Numbered from the stretch's first letter, positions 1-8,387 are shown. The stretch is 51,566 nt of DNA from Anaerolineales bacterium (GCA_017985935.1 JAGNWT010000005.1:30766-82331); one strand, 5' to 3'. Program-made: numbers and translations. Notes: generated by a model from the letters alone, not told the origin.

Positions 1-302
1 GGCGAGGATGTGCTGATGAGGAGGGTGTAACTTGCAATGGCGGTATCGCCGTAGTGTTGGATATGCAGGTTGGAAAGATCGAAGCGGCTTTTGCCTTTAT
101 CTTCCGCGCCAAAGACCGAGCCGCGCGATTCGTTGGCGGTCATCATGAACTCGTGGAAGGGAAGTCCGTCGAGTCGGTGCGGCGTGACCCACCACTCGTA
201 GAGGGTCAGGTCTTCGGCGGTCGTTTCGTGATACGAAGCGATGTCATTGTTCATGATGCCGTTCAAATGCCTGAGCAGGAATTCGTGAATTTCGTTGTCC
301 AT
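1..302 (-). CDS. NTF2-like/SnoaL-like domain protein (3' end outside window)
   Basis: The reading frame starts at the ATG at 302, preceded by a GGAG ribosome site six bases upstream, and runs off the window after about 100 codons. The translation (MDNEIHEFLLRHLNGI, then a WWVTPHRLDG stretch and IQHYGDTAIASYTL) resembles the small cone-shaped NTF2/DUF4440/ketosteroid-isomerase-like fold, whose members bind small molecules or act as association domains. The pattern of a helix pair followed by a strand with GDTAIASY is typical of the family. The function cannot be given. The C-terminal strands are missing from this window. Confidence 0.6.
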   Translation of the reverse strand, partial: MDNEIHEFLLRHLNGIMNNDIASYHETTAEDLTLYEWWVTPHRLDGLPFHEFMMTANESRGSVFGAEDKGKSRFDLSNLHIQHYGDTAIASYTLLISTSS

Positions 303-322
303 TTTTTCTCCAGGAAGATTCA

Positions 323-394
323 ACCACAAAGGCAACAAAGAGTCACAAAGTGAAAACAAAAAATCCTTTGTGTACCTTAGTGACCCTTCGTGGT
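323..394. repeat. Inverted pair of ~10-bp CACAAAGG-type repeats
   Basis: One arm (323-352) consists of degenerate units ACCACAAAGG, CAACAAAGA and GTCACAAAGTG. The facing arm (365-394) is three exact-length decamers read as CCTTTGTGTA, CCTTAGTGAC and CCTTCGTGGT, which are the complement of the same motif. The two arms can pair as an imperfect hairpin. The second arm runs into the 3' end of the glycosyltransferase gene and supplies its last codons and its stop. A related pair lies at 49262-49301. Confidence 0.7.
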
Positions 395-1399
395 TAAAAA
401 CTTCAGATACGCATCCACCATTGAATCCAGCCCCAGCACGGATTCGGCGTGACGGCGCGCTGTGCGGCTGAAGCGCGGCTGGTCTTTCAATATTTCATAC
501 GCGGCTTGCGCGAGCGAGGAAATATCAGGCTGCTCGATATTCCACGGATTACTTCCGTAGGACACCACCCTGCCCGAGTCGCCAATGACCAGTTCCTTCA
601 CCGCGCCCGTGTCAAAGCCGACCACGGGCAGACCGCAAGCCAGCGCTTCGATGACCGAGTTCGGGCAGGCGGGATGCAGGTCGGCAGTGAAGAACAGATG
701 CGCCGAGCGCATGATCTCAGGGATACGCTCACGCGCCACGCTTCCCATCCACTGAATGGTCACACGGCTTTTGGCATCCACCCGCTGACGGTGCTCGTCG
801 GAAATTTTTCCAACAACAACCAACTCGATCGGCAGGTTGTGTTTTTCTTTCAGGGTCTGAGTCAGCTCAATGGCGTTATCCAGCCCCATCTCATAGCCGC
901 CGCCGAGACTCCCTTCCACCAGCAGCAGGCGATACGGCGGATGCGAAGGCGGATCACCTGCCGAATAGGTCTGCAGATCGATCCCGTTATGGACCGTTGT
1001 GAACGGCACGCGGGTCGCCCCGTACCAATCCTCCCACCAGTTGCGGGAGAAATCGCTTTGATAAATAATTCCAGTTGCAATGCGCCTGCGGATGAAGGAC
1101 AAAATAAAATTGCCATACTCCGCGCGGATGTAATGTTTCAACCCTGTGTTGCGCTTGCGATGCACCCAGTTGATGCCATCGAGACGCTGGACGATCCGCT
1201 GTCCGCGCTGACGAGCCTGCCACAACTGGAACAGGTTTCGAGTCCCGCCGATGACGAGCACGGCATCCGCAGAAGCAGACAGATCGTGCGTGACCTCAAC
1301 GCCGCGTGCGCGCAATCCCTGCTCGAACTTCAAGCGGAAGGATGCCGTGCCGCCGATCCCATCCACCCGAGGCAGGATGCAGATAAGATTATTTTTCAT
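377..1399 (-). CDS. Glycosyltransferase family 4 (GT-B fold)
   Basis: This 340-residue protein looks like a retaining GT4 glycosyltransferase that would move a sugar from a nucleotide donor during cell-surface polysaccharide synthesis in the cytoplasm. The N-terminal Rossmann half starts with a PRVDGIGGT loop. The C-terminal half has VVVGKI, the strand-loop VTIQWMGSV and the donor-site E-x7-E region around NSVIEALACGLPVVG. An upstream in-frame start at 1444 exists, but the ATG at 1399 has a GAGGTGG ribosome site and overlaps the preceding stop as ATGA, so I use it. It is translationally coupled to the beta-propeller protein before it. Its last residues come from an interspersed repeat. Acceptor and donor are unknown. 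Confidence 0.85.
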   Translation of the reverse strand: MKNNLICILPRVDGIGGTASFRLKFEQGLRARGVEVTHDLSASADAVLVIGGTRNLFQLWQARQRGQRIVQRLDGINWVHRKRNTGLKHYIRAEYGNFILSFIRRRIATGIIYQSDFSRNWWEDWYGATRVPFTTVHNGIDLQTYSAGDPPSHPPYRLLLVEGSLGGGYEMGLDNAIELTQTLKEKHNLPIELVVVGKISDEHRQRVDAKSRVTIQWMGSVARERIPEIMRSAHLFFTADLHPACPNSVIEALACGLPVVGFDTGAVKELVIGDSGRVVSYGSNPWNIEQPDISSLAQAAYEILKDQPRFSRTARRHAESVLGLDSMVDAYLKFLTTKGH

Positions 1400-2865
1400 T
1401 CCACCTCTTTGAGTTTTCTTGTCACGCCGTCCGTGAAGACCCATCCGCCCGCGCGGCTGTAAGTGTGCGTGGTGAGGAACCCGCTTTGCGGCAGGATTTT
1501 TTCCACGCAGGTCTCGGCGTAATCTGATTCGGTCAGCACATCCACACGGTTCAAGTTGACGGCGTAACCGTATCGCTGGGAGGAGTCCTGCGAGGGTCGG
1601 TATAGTTCTCCATCGAGCGTGAAGAACGGACCCGCAGGGCGCGCCAGCCGCGCATCGGAGATGATCGGGTTGAGCGGATGCGGAGCCCAGTCTTTTGAAA
1701 GCGGATCATCTGACGAGAAGAGGTACAACTCATCCCAGGAGGATGCGCCTTTCTCGGTCAGCATATTCGCGAAGAGCCACCAGCGTCCGCCATGATTCAA
1801 CAGCGTGGTGTCCACCGCATAGACATTGTCCATCAACGTGGTGACAAATTCCCAGCGGTCCGGGAAATTTTCGCAGCGATAGACTTCGATGGCGCGGCGG
1901 GACGCGGTTTCGGGGATCATGTAGATCCCGCCGCGATGCTCGAAAATGAACGGATACGAAAGATGATATGGTCTTTCCAACGCGACCTGATGCGAAGTCA
2001 CTTTTGCATTCTCATCGAGAGTCAGGCAGACGATGCGCCCGCGTTTCGTCTCGCGGATATATTCTTCAACAAAAAGATAGGTCTTGCCCTCACGCTCGAA
2101 GGCAAGCGGGTCTGCCCAGTAAGTTCCCTGCGGCGGGATCAACTGCTTCTGGTTCGCATTGGGAATCAATTGTTCTTCAACTTTCTCCGCAAAGACCACC
2201 CATGTTTCCTGTGGACGGGTTTTCTTTTCCAGCGCGCGCGCCGCCTGTTTTACGGCAAGGGATGCGATGTGCAAAGCGTTCACCTCGCGGCGAGGCTTAG
2301 GCGTATCGGTCATCGGCTGGAAGAGATTCTGTTCACCGTGAAGCATCAACTTCCTGACAGCCCAGATCAGCGTGGTCGAAGCACGGATGTAAATTCGGTT
2401 GCGGTTGCGAGCCGCAGAGAACCAGTCGGTGGCGAAGACCGCGCGGCGAATTTCTTTTTTCTCTCCGCCCGGCAACTGTGCGAAAAGCGTGCAGGTGGTG
2501 AGCGGAACTCGGTTGAGGACTTCGTGAAAGCCCGCAGAAGCAGAGATGTCATTCCAGATCCATGTGCCGAGGCGGGCTGATTCGTTCACAGGCGAATCCA
2601 GGAACGAGATCAAGATGTCGGGCTGGGACTCTGATGCGGAGTCCACTTTCACTTCCACGCGGCGGGTCAGGTCGGGGATGTCGTGCAGGAAACGCCGTTC
2701 AAGGCGCAGGTAATTTTCGAGGATGCGGTTGGGTTGGGATTTTTTTTCAGCGTGGACCCTGAATGAGACCTGCACCCCGGACAGGTCGGCGAGTCGAGCG
2801 GCGAGTCCTTCGATCCACACGGGCACGGAAGAAGAATCCACAAGCAGGGTGAGTCGCAGGGTCAT
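1396..2865 (-). CDS. Formyltransferase-like domain fused to GINT1-like beta-propeller domain
   Basis: This is a 489-residue two-part protein. The first ~200 residues resemble a degenerate formyltransferase fold (DILISFLD, ARLGTWIWND, a GFHEVL stretch and RNRNRIY), but the HHGD-type catalytic signature is not there. From about residue 225 on it matches the five-bladed propeller seen at the N-terminus of plant glucosamine inositolphosphorylceramide transferase and in bacterial polysaccharide loci: GTYWADPLAF, YLFVEEY, LSYPFIFE, YMIPETAS. It lies directly upstream of a GT4 glycosyltransferase with a 4-nt ATGA overlap, so a role in glycan assembly is likely. A TATAAT box seven bases before the ATG suggests a leaderless transcript. 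The exact reaction is unknown. Confidence 0.7.
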   Translation of the reverse strand: MTLRLTLLVDSSSVPVWIEGLAARLADLSGVQVSFRVHAEKKSQPNRILENYLRLERRFLHDIPDLTRRVEVKVDSASESQPDILISFLDSPVNESARLGTWIWNDISASAGFHEVLNRVPLTTCTLFAQLPGGEKKEIRRAVFATDWFSAARNRNRIYIRASTTLIWAVRKLMLHGEQNLFQPMTDTPKPRREVNALHIASLAVKQAARALEKKTRPQETWVVFAEKVEEQLIPNANQKQLIPPQGTYWADPLAFEREGKTYLFVEEYIRETKRGRIVCLTLDENAKVTSHQVALERPYHLSYPFIFEHRGGIYMIPETASRRAIEVYRCENFPDRWEFVTTLMDNVYAVDTTLLNHGGRWWLFANMLTEKGASSWDELYLFSSDDPLSKDWAPHPLNPIISDARLARPAGPFFTLDGELYRPSQDSSQRYGYAVNLNRVDVLTESDYAETCVEKILPQSGFLTTHTYSRAGGWVFTDGVTRKLKEVE

Positions 2866-2872
2866 GCATGGA

Positions 2873-2878
2873 ATTATA
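2873..2878 (-). promoter_or_regulatory. -10 box TATAAT, likely leaderless start
   Basis: TATAAT on the minus strand ends seven bases before the ATG at 2865. No Shine-Dalgarno sequence fits between them. Transcription would start at or within a base or two of the start codon. Confidence 0.5.
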
Positions 2879-2945
2879 TCGTAGGGAGCCGTGCCAAACT
2901 TTTATGGTATCCTTGGCGCAATTCATTCAGGGAGCGTCATTTTTC

Positions 2946-3596
2946 ATGTACATCGCAATCGAAGGTGTGATCGGCGTCGGCAAGACAACGCTTGCCCGGC
3001 TTTTGCAAAATACATTCGAAGCGGAAGTGCTGCTGGAGATCTTCGAGGAGAATCCCTTCCTCTCCGATTTTTACGCAGACCGCGCCCGTTACGCTTTTCA
3101 AACCCAGATCTTCTTTTTACTCAGCCGTTATCATCAACAGAATAACAACGTCCCCAAGATCCTTGCGGACGGAAAGAACCTGATCGCCGACTACACCTTT
3201 GCCAAAGACGCGCTCTTCGCGGGCATCAACCTGCATGGCGATGAACTGGACATGTATCACAGGGTTCACGAGGCGCTCGGCGAGAAGATCCCCAAGCCCA
3301 ACCTGCTCGTCTATCTGCAAGCCAGCACCGACACGCTGATGAGCCGCATCGCCCAGCGTGACCGCCCCTACGAGCGGCAGATGGAACGCGCCTACATCGA
3401 CGAGCTTAATCGCGCCTACGAAGATTTTTTCAACAAACCGTTCGATCACACGCCCGTGTTGAAGATCGACTCGAACGAGCTGGATATTGTCCGCAACCCC
3501 GAGCACCTCAAGCGGATCGAGAACCGCATCCGCTCGACATTGGGACTGTCTCCGTTCCAACCGAGCCTTCCCATGTCCGAAGAAAACAAAGGATAG
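2946..3596 (+). CDS. Deoxynucleoside kinase (dCK/dGK family), copy 1
   Basis: This 216-residue protein belongs to the deoxyadenosine/deoxyguanosine kinase family, which phosphorylates salvaged deoxynucleosides in the cytoplasm. It begins MYIAIEGVIGVGKTTLARLL with a complete P-loop (GVIGVGKT), followed by ENPFLSDFY, the FQTQIFFLLSRY helix, the LVYLQAS strand and the lid region RIAQRDRPYE. The reading frame is open upstream, but family alignment and a GGGAG site place the start at 2946. It is three bases upstream of the nucleotidyltransferase-fold gene and shares its transcript. A second kinase of the family is at 6709-7374. Substrate preference cannot be read from the sequence. Confidence 0.88.
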   Translation: MYIAIEGVIGVGKTTLARLLQNTFEAEVLLEIFEENPFLSDFYADRARYAFQTQIFFLLSRYHQQNNNVPKILADGKNLIADYTFAKDALFAGINLHGDELDMYHRVHEALGEKIPKPNLLVYLQASTDTLMSRIAQRDRPYERQMERAYIDELNRAYEDFFNKPFDHTPVLKIDSNELDIVRNPEHLKRIENRIRSTLGLSPFQPSLPMSEENKG

Positions 3597-3599
3597 CCC

Positions 3600-4619
3600 A
3601 TGCGCGTCACAAGAGATTCCCTGCTCCGCATTGCAAAAGAGACCGCCCAGGAAAGAGCCTTCAACGACACAGACATCGTGGCGGTGTACCTGACAGGCTC
3701 CCTGCTCAACGTGGACCCGATGCTTGGCGGCACTGCCGACATTGACATCGTCTTCGTCCACAAGACCCCGCCGACCCAGCCGCGCGAGTTCGTCAAACTC
3801 ACTCCCGACTTTCACCTCGATATCAGCCGCCGCGAAAAGGCGATGTTCAAATCGCCGCGTGAACTGCGCGGCGACCCGTGGCTCGGCTTCGAGATGTACG
3901 ATCCCATCCTGCTGTATGAACGCGAAAAATTCTTCGACTTCGTGCAAGCAAGCCTGCGCGCGGGCTTCGAATTTGAACAGCCCCCGCTCATGCTCCAGCG
4001 CTGCCGCAAAATGCTCTCGCACGGACGGCAGATCTGGTCTGACCTGACCGAAGTGGAGCAGGTCGGTCCGCAGGAGATCAAGAAATATATGAAGTCGATC
4101 TTCCACGCCTTGAACGCCGTGGCGGAATTAAGCGGACCACCGATCCAGGAGCGCCGGCTGCTTTTGGAATTCCCAGCCCGAGCCCGGGCTGCCGGTCAAC
4201 CAGATATGGCCGCGGCCGCGTTCAACCTCGTCGGCTCCAGCAACACCGATGTGGACAAATTAAAGCTCTGGTTCTCCGATTGGAAATCTGCCTACAAACT
4301 GGCTTGCGACAACCCCGGCGTGGATGCCCGCATTCACCCGGTGCGGACGAATTATTACGAGAAAGCCATCAAGTCGATGCTGGAGGGTGAGACGCCCTTC
4401 GCCGCGCTCTGGCCGCTGCTGCACACGTGGACCTTATCTGCCGAAGTGTTGGAAGGCGATCACCTCCGATTCTGGCAGAACGCCGCCGGCGAGCTTGGTC
4501 TGCTCGGCGTGAACTTCGGCGAACGGGTCGATGAACTCGATCATTTCATCGACGAGATCGAAGTCATCCTCGACGACATCGCCCGCGAAAACGGGTTGGA
4601 CGTCTCCACAGGGTTCTAG
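3600..4619 (+). CDS. Nucleotidyltransferase-fold protein of unknown substrate
   Basis: This 339-residue protein has a polymerase-beta-type nucleotidyltransferase core near its N-terminus: LTGSLLN followed by a loop and ADIDIVFVH (about residues 31-53), giving the GS...DxD metal-binding pattern. The rest is largely helical and unlike any named family I recognise. Such proteins transfer NMP groups to drugs, nucleotides or proteins. It starts three bases after the deoxynucleoside kinase stop, so the two are cotranscribed and perhaps work on related compounds. A strong terminator follows. The fold call is firm; the substrate is not known. Confidence 0.7.
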   Translation: MRVTRDSLLRIAKETAQERAFNDTDIVAVYLTGSLLNVDPMLGGTADIDIVFVHKTPPTQPREFVKLTPDFHLDISRREKAMFKSPRELRGDPWLGFEMYDPILLYEREKFFDFVQASLRAGFEFEQPPLMLQRCRKMLSHGRQIWSDLTEVEQVGPQEIKKYMKSIFHALNAVAELSGPPIQERRLLLEFPARARAAGQPDMAAAAFNLVGSSNTDVDKLKLWFSDWKSAYKLACDNPGVDARIHPVRTNYYEKAIKSMLEGETPFAALWPLLHTWTLSAEVLEGDHLRFWQNAAGELGLLGVNFGERVDELDHFIDEIEVILDDIARENGLDVSTGF

Positions 4620-4626
4620 TCATTCA

Positions 4627-4662
4627 AACTTCCGAAGCGCACAAGCCTTCGGAAGTTTTTTC
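4627..4662 (+). terminator. Rho-independent terminator after kinase/nucleotidyltransferase pair
   Basis: A perfect 11-bp stem (4627-4637 with 4647-4657, AACTTCCGAAG and its complement) has a 9-base loop and is followed by six T. It closes the 2946-4619 transcript. Confidence 0.9.
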
Positions 4663-4677
4663 AAAAGAAAGAGAAAA

Positions 4678-5574
4678 ATGCCACTCAGCCTCAAGACCCG
4701 CTTCTGGCGTGCAGTGCTGCGCCTGATGTTCAAAAATCAAAAACTGTCCATTGCGGAACTTCGCGCCAACGGCGTGAAGAATTCCAAGTTATTGGGCGCT
4801 GTGCCAGAGACCGTCAAAGTGGAAACAGTTGAGGCAGATGGAATCCAAGCCGAGTGGCTCACACCGCACAACGCAAACCCCGCACACGCCATCCTGTTCT
4901 TTCACGGCGGCGGATATGTCACCGGCTCCATCGCAGACCATCGCATGATGTGCGGTCTGCTGGCGGAAGCTACGAACACAAAAGTGCTCATCCCCGAATA
5001 CCGCCTCGCCCCTGAGCATCCCTTCCCTGCCGCGGTGGATGACGCGCTCAAGGTCTATCACTGGCTTCTGAAACAGGGATTTTCTTCGGAGAAGATCATC
5101 TTCGCGGGAGATTCAGCCGGCGGTGGATTAAGCCTCGCCGCGGCGCTCGCCCTGAAAGAAAAAAGCGGATCGCTCCCCGCCGCCATTTTGTGCCTGTCTC
5201 CCTGGGCAGACCTGACGCTGAAAGGTGGTTCGCACGCTACCAGGGCAAAAGCCGAAGTCATCTTGAAAACAGAGACACTGCGTGAATGGGCACTCTGCTA
5301 CACCGACGAATCGAATTTGAGCAATCCGCTCGTCTCGCCTGTATTCGGAGATTTTCAAGGTTTCCCGCCGATCTTCATTCAGGTCGGCAGCGACGAGGTC
5401 CTGCTTGACGACGCGCTCATGGCGGCAGAGAAAGCAAGATCCGCCGGCGTGAATGTCTCCCTCAATGTGTGGGATGGCATGTGGCATGTCTGGCAGGCGC
5501 TGGGGAATTTGCTCCCTGAAAACAAAAAGACCTTTGAAGAGATCGCCCAGTTCGTGAAATACATTTTCAAGTAA
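4678..5574 (+). CDS. Alpha/beta hydrolase fold-3 esterase/lipase (HSL family)
   Basis: This 298-residue cytoplasmic esterase is of the hormone-sensitive-lipase type. It carries the oxyanion motif HGGGY at about residue 78, the nucleophile elbow GDSAGGG at about residue 146, the acid in the GSDEVLLDDA segment, and the histidine in the GMWHVW segment near the C-terminus. All triad parts are present, so it should hydrolyse small acyl esters. An open frame extends upstream through the previous terminator, but homology and the AAAGAGAAAA leader place the start at the ATG at 4678. It stands alone between a terminator and pyrB. The natural substrate is unknown. Confidence 0.88.
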   Translation: MPLSLKTRFWRAVLRLMFKNQKLSIAELRANGVKNSKLLGAVPETVKVETVEADGIQAEWLTPHNANPAHAILFFHGGGYVTGSIADHRMMCGLLAEATNTKVLIPEYRLAPEHPFPAAVDDALKVYHWLLKQGFSSEKIIFAGDSAGGGLSLAAALALKEKSGSLPAAILCLSPWADLTLKGGSHATRAKAEVILKTETLREWALCYTDESNLSNPLVSPVFGDFQGFPPIFIQVGSDEVLLDDALMAAEKARSAGVNVSLNVWDGMWHVWQALGNLLPENKKTFEEIAQFVKYIFK

Positions 5575-5591
5575 TTATTGTTGATACACAG

Positions 5592-5615
5592 GATCACCCG
5601 ACTACCTGACTAGAA
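5592..5615 (+). repeat. Three tandem 8-bp GACTACCT-type repeats
   Basis: Three octamers GATCACCC, GACTACCT and GACTAGAA follow one another in phase. The same unit type builds the inverted arrays in the cobalamin riboswitch arm at 42072-42151. The array sits in the leader of pyrB. Confidence 0.55.
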
Positions 5616-5641
5616 AACCAACAAACAAGGAGACTAAACAA

Positions 5642-6622
5642 ATGCCAACCCCTTCCCTCAACCCCCACCTGCCGTTCGGAGAAAACAAACAAGCTGACTG
5701 GTACGGCAAGGACATTCTGTCCGTCAAACAATTCAGCCGCGACGATCTCGAGTATGTGTTCGGCGTGGCGCACGAAATGCGCGGCATGGTCGAGCGCATC
5801 GGAACATTCGACCTGCTCAAGGGAAAAATTCTCGCCAACCTGTTCTATGAACCGTCCACCAGAACATCCTCCTCATTCACAGCGGCAATGGAAAGACTCG
5901 GCGGCTCGGTCATCCCGATCAGCGAGGTGAAATATTCGTCCGTTTCGAAAGGTGAAAGCCTGCCCGATACCATCCGCACACTGGAATGCTACGCCGATGT
6001 GATCGTGCTGCGCCACCCGGAGACCGGGTCCGCGGCGATCGCGGCGAAGGCGGCACGCAAGCCTGTCATCAACGCGGGCGACGGCGTGGGTGAACATCCC
6101 ACCCAGGCCCTGCTCGACACTTTCACCATCATGGAAGAGATCGGGCGGCTCGACAACCTGACCGTGACCATGCTCGGCGACTTGAAATACGGGCGCACCG
6201 TCCATTCGCTGGCGCGCCTGCTTTCGCAATTCAGCAACATCAAGTTGAATTATGTCTCGCCTGAGATTTTGAGAATGCCGAAGGAAGTGATGGACGAGGT
6301 GGCAGCGAAGGGCGTGCCGCAGGCGGAATATAGTTCGCTCGAAAAGGTCCTGCCCGATACCGATATTCTGTATGTGACCCGCGTGCAGAAGGAACGCTTT
6401 GAAGACCCCGCTGATTATGAAAAGGTCAAAGGCGCGTACGTGATCGACCCCGAAGTGATGAAAGCCGCCAAACAGGAAATGGCAGTCATGCATCCACTGC
6501 CGCGTGTGGGAGAGATCAGCCCGGACTTTGATGATGATCCGCGTGCCGCGTACTTCCGCCAAATGGAATATGGTCTGTATGTGAGAATGGCTCTGCTGGC
6601 AATGGTATTGGGAAAGGCGTAG
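5642..6622 (+). CDS. pyrB: Aspartate carbamoyltransferase catalytic chain
   Basis: This enzyme condenses carbamoyl phosphate with L-aspartate to N-carbamoyl-aspartate in the second step of pyrimidine synthesis. The 326-residue chain has the carbamoyl-phosphate loop [12 protein letters not shown] (about residue 65), the [12 protein letters not shown] segment and the aspartate-site region near [10 protein letters not shown]. Its length fits the single-chain family, and no pyrI regulatory gene is adjacent. The start has an AAGGAG ribosome site. The only other pyrimidine-linked neighbours are the nucleoside kinases on both sides. A bidirectional terminator follows. Confidence 0.95.
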   Translation: MPTPSLNPHLPFGENKQADWYGKDILSVKQFSRDDLEYVFGVAHEMRGMVERIGTFDLLKGKILANLFYEPSTRTSSSFTAAMERLGGSVIPISEVKYSSVSKGESLPDTIRTLECYADVIVLRHPETGSAAIAAKAARKPVINAGDGVGEHPTQALLDTFTIMEEIGRLDNLTVTMLGDLKYGRTVHSLARLLSQFSNIKLNYVSPEILRMPKEVMDEVAAKGVPQAEYSSLEKVLPDTDILYVTRVQKERFEDPADYEKVKGAYVIDPEVMKAAKQEMAVMHPLPRVGEISPDFDDDPRAAYFRQMEYGLYVRMALLAMVLGKA

Positions 6623-6645
6623 GGGTTAGGATATTGAGAAGTAAA

Positions 6646-6685
6646 AAGAAACGAGTTGTGAAGTTTGCTTCACAACTCGTTTTTC
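6646..6685. terminator. Bidirectional terminator between pyrB and nucleoside kinase 2
   Basis: A perfect 13-bp stem pairs 6651-6663 with 6668-6680 around a four-base loop. It is followed by TTTTT on the plus strand and preceded by AAAAA, so it can end both convergent transcripts. Confidence 0.92.
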
Positions 6686-6708
6686 ATTTCTTGTCATGTT
6701 GAAACGGA

Positions 6709-7374
6709 TCAATCTTCCGCTGCTCTTGCAACTTCGTCCGCATCGAAGACCACTTCTTCTCGCCCGGTCAACTTATCGTTGACTTTGGCCACGATCAATT
6801 TAAGATGACCGGAATGGGCCACATAATCCAGGTCATCCGCGGGGACGGCCAGCACCGGGCACAGTGTGAAATTTTCGATCCATGACTCGTACAGCTCATT
6901 CAGGTTTTGCAGGTACTCGGCCGCGATCGTGCGCTCATAAGTCCGCCCGCGTGAGTTGATGCGATTCACCAACGTGGGCACCGAGGCCCGCAGATAGATC
7001 ACAAGGTCAGGCGGCGGCAGGAATTGCACGGCGGTCTCATACAATTCACGATAGGTCTGATAGTCGCGGTCTTGAATGTTTCCCTGGCGGTAAAGGTTCT
7101 GGGCAAAGATCTCGGCATCTTCATACACACTGCGATCCTGAATGACCGAGTTGGGATGCTGCGCCAGATTCAAATGTGACCGCAGGCGATGGGTGAGAAA
7201 AAAGACCTGCGAGTGGAAGGCCCAGGCAGACATGTTCTGGTAAAAATCCGCGAGGTAGGGATTCTCCGTCACAGGCTCGTAAAATGGATCCCAGCCCATT
7301 TCGTCACATAGCATTTTTACAAGGGTCGACTTCCCAACACCAATATTCCCGGCAACGGCAACAAATTTTCTCAT
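6709..7374 (-). CDS. Deoxynucleoside kinase (dCK/dGK family), copy 2
   Basis: This 221-residue protein starts MRKFVAVAGNIGVGKSTL with the P-loop GNIGVGKS. It continues with the family segments EPVTENPYLADFYQ, WAFHSQVFFLTHRL, the DRSVYEDAEIFAQ motif and the lid RGRTYERTI. It would phosphorylate deoxyadenosine or deoxyguanosine-type nucleosides for salvage. It is clearly a paralogue of the product at 2946-3596, but keeps the full DRS-type substrate motif that the first copy shows as DYTFAKDALFA. It stands alone with its own bidirectional terminator downstream. No obvious ribosome site precedes the ATG. Confidence 0.9.
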   Translation of the reverse strand: MRKFVAVAGNIGVGKSTLVKMLCDEMGWDPFYEPVTENPYLADFYQNMSAWAFHSQVFFLTHRLRSHLNLAQHPNSVIQDRSVYEDAEIFAQNLYRQGNIQDRDYQTYRELYETAVQFLPPPDLVIYLRASVPTLVNRINSRGRTYERTIAAEYLQNLNELYESWIENFTLCPVLAVPADDLDYVAHSGHLKLIVAKVNDKLTGREEVVFDADEVARAAED

Positions 7375-7426
7375 ACACTATCCTCAAGGATTTTTTTGGA
7401 TTCTGTGACGCGCCCGCTATCATACC

Positions 7427-7473
7427 AAAAAGAAAAAGAGTCCTTGGAATCTTTAAGAACTCCGCGGACTCTT
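7427..7473 (-). terminator. Terminator after DsbA-like gene
   Basis: On the minus strand an 8-bp stem (AAGAGTCC at 7473-7466 with its complement at 7443-7436) closes a 22-base loop and runs into TTTTTCTTTTT. It lies just downstream of the thioredoxin gene stop. Confidence 0.75.
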
Positions 7474-7499
7474 CTGGTTAACACAAAGCGGGCAAATGG

Positions 7500-8294
7500 C
7501 TAGTTGGGGATCTCTCCAGCCAGTTCCTTGTCGATCAACTGCTTGAAGTTGGAAAGCGGCTGCGCTCCAACGATCGCCAGCCCATTGACGAAGAAGGTCG
7601 GCGTGGACTGCACGCCCAGCCCGATCGAGAAATCCATATCCTGGCTGATGAAGTCGTCGTGCTTGCCGCTCGAAAGGCAGGAAGTGAAGGTATCCACATC
7701 CAACCCAAGGTCGGCAGCATACTGGACGTAGGTGGTTTCGCCCAACGCTTCGTTGCTAAAGAGCTTGTCGTGGAATTCCCAATACGCGTTCTGGTCATTG
7801 GCACACAGCGAAGCGATCGCGGCGGGCATGGCGTTCGGGTGGATGGAAGTCAGCGGCAGGTTGCGATACACAAAACGGATCTTGCCGGGATAGGCTTCAA
7901 GCAAGGCCTGATAGGTCTGGTCGTGGAAGCGGCGGCAGAAGGGACATTCGAAATCGCTGAACTCAACGATGGTGATCTCAGCATCTTCAGGTCCGCGGCT
8001 GGGGAAGCCCTCGGTCGGGATATCGTAACGGGTGTACGGCGACTGTGTCGGCTGAGGCGCCTCTACGACCTGTCCGGAAGGCGCGGGCGCGGCAACCGTG
8101 ACCGTGCCGCCGTCACGTCCCCAGGCAAAGTAGCCAACCAGAATGCCAACCGCAAAAGCCAGCACAACCAATACCGAGTAAAAGTGACTCTTCTTGAAAG
8201 TGACCAGCTCCTCTGTGGCAGCTTCGATCACTTCCTCTTCTTCCAATTCTTCGATCTCAATTACGGGGGTGGATTTTTTAGTTTTGGTAGTCAT
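7500..8294 (-). CDS. Membrane-anchored DsbA-family thiol oxidoreductase
   Basis: This 264-residue protein has a very acidic cytoplasmic N-terminus (about residues 13-30), one membrane segment (about 38-58), a proline-rich linker, and an extracytoplasmic DsbA/BdbD-type thioredoxin domain. The active site is C117-P-F-C120 within FSDFECPFC. The cis-proline loop is QSTPTFFVNG. Its helical insert holds a further Cys (ASLCAND) and another near FTSCLSSG. It probably oxidises or shuffles disulfides in exported proteins; no DsbB or VKOR partner is next to it. A TATAAT box eight bases before the ATG points to a leaderless message. Confidence 0.88.
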   Translation of the reverse strand: MTTKTKKSTPVIEIEELEEEEVIEAATEELVTFKKSHFYSVLVVLAFAVGILVGYFAWGRDGGTVTVAAPAPSGQVVEAPQPTQSPYTRYDIPTEGFPSRGPEDAEITIVEFSDFECPFCRRFHDQTYQALLEAYPGKIRFVYRNLPLTSIHPNAMPAAIASLCANDQNAYWEFHDKLFSNEALGETTYVQYAADLGLDVDTFTSCLSSGKHDDFISQDMDFSIGLGVQSTPTFFVNGLAIVGAQPLSNFKQLIDKELAGEIPN

Positions 8295-8302
8295 GGTCGG
8301 GG

Positions 8303-8308
8303 ATTATA
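8303..8308 (-). promoter_or_regulatory. -10 box TATAAT, likely leaderless start
   Basis: TATAAT on the minus strand ends eight bases before the ATG of the DsbA-like gene at 8294. No ribosome binding site lies between them. Confidence 0.55.
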
Positions 8309-8387
8309 GCCTTTCTTTAAGCAACCTTCAGGGGGAAAATTCTGCATCCATTTTCAAAGACCTGCGTATAAAAACGTGGAGGTACAA

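Noticed and set aside
449..1462. Plus-strand open frame (337 codons) opposite the glycosyltransferase
   Set aside because: It is antisense to a gene with GT4 motifs, a good ribosome site and a coupled neighbour.
3117..4106. Long minus-strand open frame (329 codons) opposite the kinase and nucleotidyltransferase genes
   Set aside because: It is the antisense of two genes with clear motifs and ribosome sites, has no recognisable domain and crosses a gene boundary. It is a GC-driven shadow.
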